Assembly: GCF_000993805.1 (NCBI RefSeq)
Contig: NZ_CP009961.1
Location: forward strand, 396,001-460,000
DNA from: Thermofilum uzonense
GTDB taxonomy: Archaea; Thermoproteota; Thermoprotei; Thermofilales; Thermofilaceae
Length of the DNA stretch: 64,000 nucleotides
Reading direction: 5' to 3'
The notes below the pieces were generated by a model. The model was not told where the DNA came from and made no database searches. It worked only from the letters and a program-made list of their open reading frames with translations. Below, in pieces: positions 8,847-17,105 of the stretch. The position numbers were made by a program, and so were the translations under genes. Every line of letters starts with the position of its first letter. The stretch's first letter is position 1.

Positions 8847-9929
8847 TCACCCGGTGAGAATCCTGATGTTAGAAGCGGGTATTCTGACGAATACTCTGTC
8901 TTGTGGTGAAAACTTCTCGCGGAAGAGTGGATTATGAAGCTCTACTCTTATCCTTTTTTCACCAACAGCGACGTCTGCTCGTAAGATATTTCCTAGAAAC
9001 TGCACAGCATCGATCATGCCCTCGACTATCGTAGACTCGTTATCTTCACGAGGCTTTACCTTTGATACCTCTACCATCTCAGGCCTAAATATAAGGTAGA
9101 CCTCGTTGCTACTTTTTACATCTTGGTCGCTAGATACGAGAACTCGGCCGATCTCGCTATCAACTTCTATTAGGTGTCTACTCTCATCCATCCCATTAAT
9201 TCTTCCCTTAATTATATTCACTTGCCCTACAAAGTCTGCGACAAATAGAGTCTTTGGATGATAGTAAATTTCGAAAGGTGTACCAATTTGTTCTACTCTT
9301 CCATGGTTCATAACCACTATTCTATCCGAGAGTACAAGCGCTTCCTCTTGGTCATGTGTCACGTAAATTGATGTAATGTTAAGCTTCTTTTGGAGTTTTC
9401 TTATCTCGGTTCTGACGTTTATGCGTATCTTGGCATCTAAATTACTTAGAGGCTCGTCTAAGAGCATTACGCTTGGATTAATAACAATGGCTCTCGCAAG
9501 AGCTACACGTTGTTGCTGACCACCACTGAGCTGATGGGGGTATCTGTCTAATAATTCCTCTATACCTAGAAGCCTGGCAACGCCTCTTACGCGTTCCTTT
9601 ATCTCTCTTTGTTCTACTTTTCTAAGCCTAAGACCATATGCTATGTTGTCGTAAACTGTCAGGTGAGGCCAAAGTGCATAATCCTGAAAGACAAGACCCA
9701 CGTTACGTTCCCAAGGGTTTTTATCAGTTACATCCTCGGAGTCAAAGTACACTTTTCCTTTAGTGGGTTTATAGAGGCCACTTATTACCCTGAGAAGTGT
9801 GGTTTTCCCACATCCGCTAGGCCCTAATAGGGTAACCATCTCTCCTTCTCTCACCTCAAGGTCTACTCCCTGTAGGGCCTTAACGTTTCCAAAAAGCATC
9901 CATACGTCTTCAACGCGAACAGAGACCAT
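8847..9929 (-). CDS. ABC transporter ATPase, Fe3+/polyamine (FbpC/PotA) type
   Basis: ATP-hydrolysing subunit with Walker A GPSGCGKTT, signature LSGGQQQRVALARA, Walker B VMLLDEPLSNLDA and the switch His of YVTHDQEEA. The C-terminal third is a TOBE-type regulatory domain, as in FbpC and PotA. I place the start at the internal ATG at 9929 (MVSVRVEDVW), preceded by GGGAGAT, because the 14 extra residues of the longer frame fall outside the ABC fold. It lies between the binding-protein gene and the fused permease in one operon. Confidence 0.9.
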   Translation of the reverse strand: MVSVRVEDVWMLFGNVKALQGVDLEVREGEMVTLLGPSGCGKTTLLRVISGLYKPTKGKVYFDSEDVTDKNPWERNVGLVFQDYALWPHLTVYDNIAYGLRLRKVEQREIKERVRGVARLLGIEELLDRYPHQLSGGQQQRVALARAIVINPSVMLLDEPLSNLDAKIRINVRTEIRKLQKKLNITSIYVTHDQEEALVLSDRIVVMNHGRVEQIGTPFEIYYHPKTLFVADFVGQVNIIKGRINGMDESRHLIEVDSEIGRVLVSSDQDVKSSNEVYLIFRPEMVEVSKVKPREDNESTIVEGMIDAVQFLGNILRADVAVGEKRIRVELHNPLFREKFSPQDRVFVRIPASNIRILTG

Positions 9930-10020
9930 ATTATCTCCCTTTAATCCATCACGCTTATCATAGAGAACCATTTAAAGATGATGCCCAAAAACATTAAACA
10001 TTATCTTTTTTATTACACTA

Positions 10021-11436
10021 TCATTGCTTTTGTGACTTCTTTTTCCTCTGCGAGTACACATAGTATGCTGCTCCAACGATTACAATGGCAATCACTATGT
10101 ATAAGGCTATGTCTGTGGCTGAGGGACCCTTAGGAGCCGCAGCGGCTATATTGACAGCCTCCAACGCGATGCTTTTTGCCTGTGCATAATTCCCCTTGTT
10201 AAAGAGCTGTATGGCCTCCTGGAGTTTCGCCTCGGCCTGGGGCACACCGGCCACCTTCGTCTTAGCGTCAAGGATAGTAGCCCAGGCATCCTTCAGCTCG
10301 TTGTGTTTAGCTACTATTGTGTCATCAAACTCTTTGGCTACCTGGTTGTAGATGCTCTCAGCAAAGGTGAAGTTGTAGAACTGTACATTCTTGAAGGATT
10401 GTAGGTAATCATATATCGTATCTTTCCCGCCAAGAAACTCTTTCAAAATAGCAGCGGGTGAACCAGGTGGACCGTCAATTTTAACATCTGGGAGCACTGG
10501 AATTCCGCCAGCGCTAAGAGCTGCCTGCTGTGCATCAGGAGTATACCACCAGTCTAGAAACGCTTTAGCGATGTTGGGGTGAGGAGCTCCTTTTAGAAGT
10601 GAAACTCCCGATACTATGAAGCCTGTGGGATCCATATACATTCCAACAGGGTAACCCTGGGCCTTAGCAAAAATTGCGCCTTGGCTGTATGTAAAGCCCA
10701 CCGCGTATTCTCCTTTCTGGACAAGCTCTACGACATCAGCGCTCCTCTGAACAAATGTGCCAACATTTGCAGCTAGTTGCCGCCAGAACGCCCATCCTTT
10801 GTCCAAGCCTTCACGTTGCATTATAACTGCAACGTTGATGAAGGTCGATGAAGATCTTGAAGGAGTACACATCACTATTAAATCCTTCCACTTTGGATCG
10901 AGAAGTTCCTCCCAGGTCTTAGGAGGCTGGAGTCCAAACTTATTCAATACTTCTAGGTTATACATTGGCCCATGTCCCCACCATAGCTTAGGATGCCACA
11001 TTTCGTCTGGATCTTTCAATGGAAAACCCATGAATACGGAGGGGAGGCGGTCATAATAAGGCGAGTTTGGCTTGTACCTCTCAAGTAGACCTTGTGCCTT
11101 GACTTTCCAGTGATAGATGAGGTCACCACCAAAGAATATATCTGCGTCTGGCTTTCCGCCCCAGGCTATAATTCTGTTCATGGCTTCTGGAGAACCGACC
11201 TGTATGAGTTGAACCTTTACATCTACTCCTAACTTTTCCTTCGCGTATTTCTGAAACGCTGGAATTATAGCATTAAGAAGATTCTTGTTCGAAGGCGTTA
11301 TGAGGACAAGAGTATTCTCGTATTGTTGTCCATAGAGGTTTAGCTGACTGTTCTTTAGTTGAGCTGCCAATCCCGTGGATGATAGGAATAGTAATGCTAT
11401 AGGAAGTAGTGCCAAGAGTTTCTTTTTTCCTGCCAT
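10021..11436 (-). CDS. ABC transporter extracellular solute-binding protein
   Basis: A 471-residue binding protein of the Fe3+/2-aminoethylphosphonate-type family. It has an N-terminal signal peptide (Lys-rich start, hydrophobic core to about residue 24) and a C-terminal helix near 440-462 followed by a basic tail, which would anchor it in the archaeal membrane facing outward. A Lys/Ala-rich helical stalk lies between the binding lobes and the anchor. The ligand cannot be read from sequence; iron chelates or an organic anion are both possible. It is the first gene of the operon, with a clear TATA box 26 bp upstream of the ATG. Confidence 0.88.
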   Translation of the reverse strand: MAGKKKLLALLPIALLFLSSTGLAAQLKNSQLNLYGQQYENTLVLITPSNKNLLNAIIPAFQKYAKEKLGVDVKVQLIQVGSPEAMNRIIAWGGKPDADIFFGGDLIYHWKVKAQGLLERYKPNSPYYDRLPSVFMGFPLKDPDEMWHPKLWWGHGPMYNLEVLNKFGLQPPKTWEELLDPKWKDLIVMCTPSRSSSTFINVAVIMQREGLDKGWAFWRQLAANVGTFVQRSADVVELVQKGEYAVGFTYSQGAIFAKAQGYPVGMYMDPTGFIVSGVSLLKGAPHPNIAKAFLDWWYTPDAQQAALSAGGIPVLPDVKIDGPPGSPAAILKEFLGGKDTIYDYLQSFKNVQFYNFTFAESIYNQVAKEFDDTIVAKHNELKDAWATILDAKTKVAGVPQAEAKLQEAIQLFNKGNYAQAKSIALEAVNIAAAAPKGPSATDIALYIVIAIVIVGAAYYVYSQRKKKSQKQ

Positions 11437-11452
11437 ACATTAAGTAGTTGGT

Positions 11453-11467
11453 TTAGGGTATTTATAT
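11453..11467 (-). promoter_or_regulatory. TATA box of the iron-type ABC operon
   Basis: On the minus strand an AATATAAATA core is centred about 26 bp upstream of the ATG at 11436, with a purine-rich GTAAAG stretch just upstream as a BRE candidate. The spacing predicts a leaderless transcript. Confidence 0.6.
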
Positions 11468-11531
11468 TCTTTACTGGAAAATTTAAAACTTTTATAGCCT
11501 ATCTATTATTTCGTTTTATTAACCATACATC

Positions 11532-11708
11532 ATGAGAAGAAGTTACTGTGACTGTGTTTGTGATTTTTATAAAAATTGTACATGCCTTGTTACAGGGGGA
11601 ACTCATATCCCTGGTTTTAAAGATTTAGTAAGTTCCTCTAAGTTCAAACACGAGCATAAGAACCTTAGTCAGTTAATGTTCTTAGAAATCAACACAGACC
11701 AGAATTAG
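11532..11708 (+). CDS. Possible Cys-rich micro-protein
   Basis: A 58-codon open frame from ATG to TAG, encoding a protein that begins MRRSYCDCVCDFYKNCTC. Five cysteines in the first 18 residues form a C-x-C-x-C-x5-C-x-C pattern typical of small metal-binding proteins. The rest is polar and His-containing (FKHEHKN). A TATA-like TTTTATAG lies about 40 bp upstream. The frame sits alone between the divergent ABC importer and TrkA-type genes. No family is recognised. Chance is possible in AT-rich DNA, but the cysteine clustering argues for a real or recently real gene. Confidence 0.35.
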   Translation: MRRSYCDCVCDFYKNCTCLVTGGTHIPGFKDLVSSSKFKHEHKNLSQLMFLEINTDQN

Positions 11709-11830
11709 AGCGACTTGTATTATAAGGCTTCCGTCATTATTTACAAGGCTAATTTAAAAGTAAAAAACCGCTTGTTGTATTGGGCCATGGAAAGTTTTTA
11801 AGCTGTTTCTTCTCATAGCTCTGGGTTGTT

Positions 11831-12478
11831 ATGTATATAGTCGTGGTGGGAGGTGGAAAAATTGGCCAAGCCATAGCAGACTTTTTCGCACGTAGGGGGG
11901 ACAGGGTCGTAATAATAGATAGGAAGAAAGAAGTCTGCGACTTCCTAGCAAAAAATTATGATGCAGTAGTCTACTGTGGAGATGCAAGGTCAACAAGTCT
12001 TTTGAGAGACGCACAGGTGGAGGAAGCGGATGTCCTTTATGCTGTAACAGACAGTGATAGCGTTAATATACAGGTTGCCACGACAGCGAAAAAGAAGCTC
12101 GGCGTACCAAGGGTCGTCGTCAGGATTAATCAGAGTGAGAACTGTGAACGTGTTGGCGGGGAGGTGGCTGACACCGTCGTCTGTCTGGGTGTTAACTCAC
12201 TAAGTGCCTTCATTGAAGCCGTGGTTAACCCGGAGTACAAGTATCTCCTAAGGGATCGGGACAAAGTCATCGCATTGATTCGCGTTGTACCAGACTCACC
12301 GCTTGTCGGAAGGAGTATAAAAAGTATAGAGGATATGGGAGTTCTCGTCGGAGTAGTGGTGAGAGAGGGCATTCCAAGCCGTCCAACGGAAGATCTAGTA
12401 CTGGAAGCCGACGACGAGATTGTTGTTGTTGGTAGGGAGGAAAGAGTGAATGAACTTATACGTGTCCTTTACGAGTAA
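11831..12478 (+). CDS. TrkA-family potassium uptake regulator (RCK domain)
   Basis: A 215-residue cytoplasmic regulator. The N-terminal Rossmann domain has GGGKIG at 7-12 for NAD(H) or ATP, an acidic residue in VIID at the end of strand 2, and VTDSDSVN typical of TrkA_N. The C-terminal part (about 140-215) is a TrkA_C (RCK_C) domain with SPLVGRSIKSI. Such proteins gate Trk/Ktr potassium transporters; no membrane partner is encoded here. It is followed 38 bp later by an MscS-type channel gene, suggesting a shared role in ion or turgor control (inference). Confidence 0.9.
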   Translation: MYIVVVGGGKIGQAIADFFARRGDRVVIIDRKKEVCDFLAKNYDAVVYCGDARSTSLLRDAQVEEADVLYAVTDSDSVNIQVATTAKKKLGVPRVVVRINQSENCERVGGEVADTVVCLGVNSLSAFIEAVVNPEYKYLLRDRDKVIALIRVVPDSPLVGRSIKSIEDMGVLVGVVVREGIPSRPTEDLVLEADDEIVVVGREERVNELIRVLYE

Positions 12479-12531
12479 GGCATCCGCTTTAAATATAAAA
12501 AAGAAAAGAGGTCATTTTGGAGGGGATTGGC

Positions 12532-13275
12532 TTGCTCCAGATGCTTGAGCTGCGGCTAGAGCTTCTTTTATCGGTGCTTGGAAGTTTATTGGCTACGCTT
12601 GTCATAGGCTTTCTCTTTTCGAGGATAATTAGGAGATCTCTTAGGAGGTATAACCCTTTGCTCGCGGAAGCCACCGCAAGGTATGGCTCCTGGGCGATCT
12701 ACATGGTGGGCATACTATTCTCATTAGAACTGTTAAACCTTAAACTCGAGACAATACTAGTCTTTGTGGTACTGATAGGTGTACTTGTCGTCATCGGGCT
12801 CAGAGACATCCTCCCAAACTACTTTGCAAAACAGATCATTGACATGTATAAGCCCTTCAATGTCGGGGACTGGGTAAAGATTGAGGAGATTGTTGGCAAG
12901 GTCGTCGAAATAAACGATCTGTATACTCAGGTCGTTACGAGATCGCATGCACGCGTTTACATCCCAAATAATTTGCTGGTCAAGCATACCATCAGCAACC
13001 TTTCAAAGGCGGGTGGTATAGATGTTACTGCGAGAATATCCGTTCCTCTCTCGCGAAGTCTTGACGATATTATAAGTACTATTGAGAAAGCGATAAGCGA
13101 AGAGGCTCGTGAAGAAGGAACCGGCGACTCTGAGATTCAAGTAGTCTCATTGAACGCTAAAACGGTAGAACTTGAAGTTAAAGTGAGGATACTAAACCCC
13201 CAGAGGGTTGAAGACGTGCGCTCAAGGGTACTGAGAAAGATCTACAGGGCTCTTGAGACAGAGCTTAAAGGCTAA
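12532..13275 (+). CDS. Small-conductance mechanosensitive channel, MscS family
   Basis: A short MscS channel with three or so N-terminal membrane helices, then the conserved beta domain beginning GDWVKIEEIVGKVVEIN and the motif YIPNNLLVKHTISNL, ending in a mixed C-terminal domain. MscS channels open under membrane tension to release solutes. The start is decided by GGAGGGG at 12519-12525, which overlaps the outermost possible TTG (12517) but sits 6 nt before the in-frame TTG at 12532; an ATG at 12541 is the alternative. It lies downstream of the TrkA-type regulator on the same strand. Confidence 0.88.
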   Translation: MLQMLELRLELLLSVLGSLLATLVIGFLFSRIIRRSLRRYNPLLAEATARYGSWAIYMVGILFSLELLNLKLETILVFVVLIGVLVVIGLRDILPNYFAKQIIDMYKPFNVGDWVKIEEIVGKVVEINDLYTQVVTRSHARVYIPNNLLVKHTISNLSKAGGIDVTARISVPLSRSLDDIISTIEKAISEEAREEGTGDSEIQVVSLNAKTVELEVKVRILNPQRVEDVRSRVLRKIYRALETELKG

Positions 13276-13283
13276 CACTAGTT

Positions 13284-14627
13284 TTAGCGTTTTCTCGCAA
13301 CGTAAAGGAAATATGCAAGAAGCCCAACGGCCAGCCATGAGAATCCCACTAGCCTTCCCTCTTCATGTGTGCCCACCACCATCAGCCACATTACTAGGTT
13401 TGCTATGAAACCGCCGATAGCTCCTAGAGGTATGAGGTAGCTCTTCCTTTTTATTGAGACCGTAATATTTCCGGGGGTCATGAAGGGCCTGTAACGATAC
13501 GGATCCTTGATGCGGAGCATCACTACAGAAAGGTTTACAATCATGTACGAGAGTAATGCCCCGAAGTTGTATAGATCTGCTGCTAGACCGAGATGCCCTA
13601 TATAGGCGAGCATTAGCTGGAAGAACGCGAATAGTATTATAGCTTTGTAGGGTGTATTAAACCTCTTGTGTAGGGCGGTGAGCCACTCGGGAAGCATACC
13701 CTGCTCGCTCATGGCGTAAACCATCCTCGAAACGCCTACTACACCCGTGTTTGTTGCGACATAACACACTGTCATGCCTATCATGGAGATCCAGAGCGCA
13801 AATATCCCTCCGTAAGGAAGTTGCTGTGCAACTACGGCAGCGGGATCCTTCTCAGATTCTCCTAGGATTTGCCAGCCTACCACGCCTATGGCTAGTGTTG
13901 AGAAGAGGACAGCGAAGAGTATCACTATTATGCTGACAAGTTTGACGGCTTTGGGTATAGTCGAGCCTGCTTTACGAGTCTCTCCAGCCGTTTGCGATAC
14001 GACTTCTATCCCAAGGTAGGACGCCATTGCGAGGGTGGAGCCGTATAAGAAGTTTTCCCATGTGGGGTTAGTGCCTATCGCTATCTGGTCGAAGAAGGGC
14101 TGAAACCTGGTGGTATAGCCTATTAACATGATTACTGAAAGCCCTACAACATCCATCACTACGAGTATAGAGCTCACGGCTGCAGACTCTCTAATCCCTA
14201 CGATGTTGAGAACAACTAGAGAGCCTACGAGGAGGGCTGCTGTTAGGCCGAAATAAGGATCTGTTTTAAGTAGAGGTATTAGGTGTCCAAGATAACCTGT
14301 AGCTGACAACGCGAAGATCGAGCCCGTGACTATGTAGTCTAGGAGCAGGCTCCAGCCGGCAAGAAATGCTATGAATTTCCCGAATGCCTTTTCAGCGAAT
14401 ATCATCCCTCCCCCCGCCTCGGGGAAAGACGAGCTCAGTTCCGCATAACTTAACGCTGTCAGGAGGTAAGAGATGCTGGCGACAGCATATGCGATAGGCG
14501 TAGCTGGTCCTGCATGGGCAGCTACCAATCCAAGCGTCATGTAGATTCCTGCGCCGACGTCGGCGTAGCCGAAGCTAAACACTCCAAGTAGTCCAAGCTT
14601 CCTTTTGAGTCGCTGCTCTTTCGCCAT
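13284..14627 (-). CDS. APC-superfamily amino-acid permease
   Basis: A 447-residue polytopic transporter with about 12 hydrophobic helices. The first helix carries GVFSFGYADVGAGIYMTLG, the unwound glycine-rich substrate site of the APC fold, followed by AELSSSFPEAGG in helix 2-3. The family moves amino acids or polyamines by proton or sodium symport; substrate unknown. It is convergent with the MscS gene (8-bp gap), and a T-tract terminator of the upstream sulfur operon separates it from that operon. Confidence 0.87.
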   Translation of the reverse strand: MAKEQRLKRKLGLLGVFSFGYADVGAGIYMTLGLVAAHAGPATPIAYAVASISYLLTALSYAELSSSFPEAGGGMIFAEKAFGKFIAFLAGWSLLLDYIVTGSIFALSATGYLGHLIPLLKTDPYFGLTAALLVGSLVVLNIVGIRESAAVSSILVVMDVVGLSVIMLIGYTTRFQPFFDQIAIGTNPTWENFLYGSTLAMASYLGIEVVSQTAGETRKAGSTIPKAVKLVSIIVILFAVLFSTLAIGVVGWQILGESEKDPAAVVAQQLPYGGIFALWISMIGMTVCYVATNTGVVGVSRMVYAMSEQGMLPEWLTALHKRFNTPYKAIILFAFFQLMLAYIGHLGLAADLYNFGALLSYMIVNLSVVMLRIKDPYRYRPFMTPGNITVSIKRKSYLIPLGAIGGFIANLVMWLMVVGTHEEGRLVGFSWLAVGLLAYFLYVARKR

Positions 14628-14678
14628 ATTACGGTTTGGATGTTCAAGGGTAGCTTAAATTGGTTATTCTTTTATCTG

Positions 14679-14705
14679 CAAAAAATCAAAAAAGGTTAGA
14701 AAAAA
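14679..14705 (-). terminator. Triple T-tract terminator of the sulfur operon
   Basis: Directly after the DUF1641 gene the minus strand has three runs of six T separated by short spacers (runs at 14705-14700, 14693-14688 and 14685-14680). T-tracts without a hairpin are the usual archaeal intrinsic termination signal. Confidence 0.65.
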
Positions 14706-15119
14706 TTACTTTTTATGGGATCTGCCTAGCGCTCTGAGAACCTCTAAAGCTACACCAAGGCCTTTCTGAACCTCTGGATCCGATAGGGCTTTCAACAGGC
14801 CTGGGATACCGACAGGCTTTGCCTCCTTCTCCATTGCCTCTAAAACAGTGCCCAGCGTCGCGAAGCTCTTTGTCAAAGTCTCAGGTTTTACCTGGCCCAT
14901 AGCGTCTAATATCTCGTCTAGGTGGTCAAGGATCTGGAGCGTTGACGGCCTCAGTAGTATCTCTGAGAGACGGCCTATAACATCAGGATCAACGATATCG
15001 CTTGCGGTGTCTAGTATTCCGGATTCATTTAGTTTTACAAGAAGGTCCAGGAATTTCTCAAGAGCTTCTCTTCTCGTTGGGGTTAAAATATCCTCGATTC
15101 CTCCCGACACGCCTACCAC
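14706..15119 (-). CDS. DUF1641 family protein, sulfur operon
   Basis: A 137-residue helical cytosolic protein of the DUF1641 family. The hallmark segments are LVKLNESGILDTASDIVD near 28-45 and a C-terminal GIPGLLKALSDPEVQKGL near 103-120. DUF1641 genes occur next to sulfide:quinone oxidoreductase-like flavoproteins in sulfur-metabolising archaea and bacteria, where they are thought to be partners; no reaction is established. Here it overlaps the flavoprotein gene by 7 bp, so the two are translationally coupled. It closes the operon and is followed by a strong T-tract terminator. Confidence 0.82.
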   Translation of the reverse strand: MVGVSGGIEDILTPTRREALEKFLDLLVKLNESGILDTASDIVDPDVIGRLSEILLRPSTLQILDHLDEILDAMGQVKPETLTKSFATLGTVLEAMEKEAKPVGIPGLLKALSDPEVQKGLGVALEVLRALGRSHKK

Positions 15120-16294
15120 CCCCTACCACTTCTTAACATCTCATCAGTTGCGTCGAAGTAGGCCTTGAAGATGGGGCTCCAGAGCTCAGGGTATCTAATA
15201 GCACTCCAGTAAGTCGCGACAAAGAGATCCTCCATAAGCCTCTTAAATTTAGAGAAGCGAACAGGCATCGGAGGATGATCATAGTCGCTTATCACGAATA
15301 AGCCCTTCCCATCAGCTATGACGGGGCAGTTCGTCCTCCCGCTGTACCGGGCGTCAAATCCCTGGAGCCTAGCAGCCACGACTTCGGCTTGGAGGTGGGC
15401 GGTAACACCGCTCTTTGATGTTGGAGCGTTAGTACAGTCGCCTATAGCAAAGGCATCGTCGAATCCCTGTATATTGCTTGTGTGTTTATCGATCACTATA
15501 AAACCACCTTGATCCTTCGCGCTTTCCGGTGTGATCTTATACGTAGCACCCTTATGCGGAGGGACAACTGTAGCAACGTCAAATGCGAGTTCTTCGCCCT
15601 CAAGGCTTAGGATCCTCTTCTTTTCAAGGTCAATCTCGTTTGCTGTGAAAAACGTGTGCAGCTCGATATTCCTAGCCTTGAACTCGGGCTCTATAACGTC
15701 TGCTATTACCTTCGATGGATAGGCGTGTGGGACGGGGACAGCTAGCACGACTTTAACCTTTTCCCTCAACCCCCTCCTAGCGAAGAAGTCCCATGAGAGG
15801 AACGCCCCCTTGTGAGGTCCAGGTGGGCACTTGTAGATCGGATCTGCAATAGCTATGACGAATCTCCCAGCACTCATAGAGCGAAGACTATGATACAATT
15901 TTTCGGCGTTTTCGGGAGAAGAGTAAAAGTCTCCAAATTTTTCCAGCAACTCTCGGTGGCCGGGAATCGCGTCATAATCAAGCTCAGCCCCACTTGCTAG
16001 GACTATATAGTCATACTCGAGATGTTTTCCGCCAGCGGTTTTCACGTAGCGCTCCGAGAGGTTAACCTCCACAACGTTATCATTAAGGAAACTTACTTGA
16101 GGTTTAAGGAGTTCACGTATCGGCCTTAGGAACTTCTCCTTCTTAACACCCTTGAAGGCAATCCACAGGTTGCCCGGCTGGAAATGGTGGTAAGGGCTCC
16201 TATCTATGACCGTCACTGAGAACTCGTCATGCGGTAATAGGTTAGCTAGAATGGCTCCACCTCCACCCCCACCAACAATTACAACTTTTTTCAT
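15113..16294 (-). CDS. Sulfide:quinone oxidoreductase-like FAD flavoprotein
   Basis: A 393-residue flavoprotein of the SQR/NADH-dehydrogenase-like family. It opens with the FAD-binding run VVIVGGGGGGAILA, has PYHHFQPGNLW, a signature of SQR-like proteins, and a second FAD site GFDDAFAIGDCTNAPTSKSG. Cysteines in YKCPPGP, GDCTN and RTNCP are candidates for the sulfur-handling site. The expected reaction is oxidation of sulfide or a protein-bound persulfide with electrons going to quinone; which substrate is used is inference. It sits between tusA and the DUF1641 gene in the sulfur operon. Confidence 0.88.
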   Translation of the reverse strand: MKKVVIVGGGGGGAILANLLPHDEFSVTVIDRSPYHHFQPGNLWIAFKGVKKEKFLRPIRELLKPQVSFLNDNVVEVNLSERYVKTAGGKHLEYDYIVLASGAELDYDAIPGHRELLEKFGDFYSSPENAEKLYHSLRSMSAGRFVIAIADPIYKCPPGPHKGAFLSWDFFARRGLREKVKVVLAVPVPHAYPSKVIADVIEPEFKARNIELHTFFTANEIDLEKKRILSLEGEELAFDVATVVPPHKGATYKITPESAKDQGGFIVIDKHTSNIQGFDDAFAIGDCTNAPTSKSGVTAHLQAEVVAARLQGFDARYSGRTNCPVIADGKGLFVISDYDHPPMPVRFSKFKRLMEDLFVATYWSAIRYPELWSPIFKAYFDATDEMLRSGRGW

Positions 16295-16335
16295 TTAATC
16301 GCCTTTTCAATCCTAATATAAGATAAAATGAAAAA

Positions 16336-16569
16336 TCATTTTTTAGCTACAACCTTTATACGCGCGACTATAACTTCGCCCTCCTTCTTCAACTCTAGCA
16401 ACTCGTTCTTAGTCCTTTCAATCCAGGCTTTGACGTCGGGCTCGAAGCCGGGGTCGGTGGCCATAACTACAATGATATCCCCGTTCTGCGCGTTACGGTA
16501 AGCCCGTGTGAGAGCGGATATGGGGCCGGGGCAGGCCATTCCTCTTGCATCTACGGTGATTTCAGGCAT
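16336..16569 (-). CDS. tusA: TusA-family sulfur carrier protein
   Basis: A 77-residue protein with the CPGP motif at 13-16; Cys13 carries the persulfide sulfur. TusA proteins relay sulfur between sulfurtransferases and, in sulfur-oxidising or sulfur-reducing organisms, between DsrE-type proteins and the oxidising enzymes. The length is that of the family. It lies 9 bp after the dsrE-type gene and 41 bp before the SQR-like gene, a typical DsrE-TusA pairing. The symbol follows the family; the pathway role is inferred from the neighbours. Confidence 0.9.
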   Translation of the reverse strand: MPEITVDARGMACPGPISALTRAYRNAQNGDIIVVMATDPGFEPDVKAWIERTKNELLELKKEGEVIVARIKVVAKK

Positions 16570-16578
16570 TTGGGTCGC

Positions 16579-16986
16579 CTAGATGAATATGACCTCGTAT
16601 TCGGCGGTTTCTTTCATGAAGAAGGTTGCGCCTACAATGTCGTCAACTATTGGGTCTAGATGATCCTTCTTAAGGCCTAGGGCTTCTGCTATGAGGCTGC
16701 ACACATAAACTTTGACGTCACCCACCTCCTTGGCCTCTTTAAGCATGTCATACCAGCTTGGAGCCTTTATCTTCTCTAGTCCCTTAATTAGGTGGGGGAC
16801 CATGTCTTCAAACTCTTTGGGGAAGCGGGGTTGAGGCTTGTTTTTAGTGAAGTAAGGTGTCGCGAAGCCTGTGACGAAGATCCTTACGGGGACTCCAAGG
16901 TTGGCGGCGGTCTGAGTGAGAACACCAAGAGGTATAAACTTGTCGGCTGTACCCGAGAACATTATAATTGCCAAACCTTTTGTCAT
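16579..16986 (-). CDS. DsrE-family sulfur transfer protein
   Basis: A 135-residue protein of the DsrE/DsrF/DrsH fold, beginning MTKGLAIIMFSGTADK. The active cysteine is Cys96 in VYVCSLIAEALGL. DsrE proteins accept persulfide sulfur and pass it to TusA. A longer frame exists upstream, but the ATG at 16986 begins exactly at the first strand of the fold and lies about 35 bp downstream of an ATTTATATA box (about 17019-17027), so it is preferred. It is the first gene of the dsrE-tusA-SQR-DUF1641 operon and is divergent from the CARF gene. Confidence 0.88.
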   Translation of the reverse strand: MTKGLAIIMFSGTADKFIPLGVLTQTAANLGVPVRIFVTGFATPYFTKNKPQPRFPKEFEDMVPHLIKGLEKIKAPSWYDMLKEAKEVGDVKVYVCSLIAEALGLKKDHLDPIVDDIVGATFFMKETAEYEVIFI

Positions 16987-17018
16987 GGTTTTATCAAATT
17001 TATTCTTATCAAAAGTGG

Positions 17019-17085
17019 TATATAAATCAATATGTATATTGTAATATACAATACACTTCAAGAATTAGATATATACTCTTATATT
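17019..17085. promoter_or_regulatory. Divergent promoters, sulfur operon and CARF gene
   Basis: The 119-bp gap between the dsrE-type ATG (16986) and the CARF ATG (17106) is AT-rich. It holds a minus-strand TATA box ATTTATATA near 17019-17027 and a plus-strand TTATATT at 17079-17085, the latter about 25 bp before the CARF start. Confidence 0.5.
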
Positions 17086-17105
17086 CATCAAAATCATAAA
17101 ACTAG

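Larger units (their letters stand above)
11437..11830. other. Intergenic region with two promoters and a small reading frame
   Basis: A 394-bp divergent gap. It contains the ABC operon promoter on the left, the 58-codon Cys-rich frame at 11532-11708, and a TATA candidate (GTTTTTAAG, about 11790-11800) for the TrkA-type gene on the right. I see no RNA gene. Confidence 0.5.
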
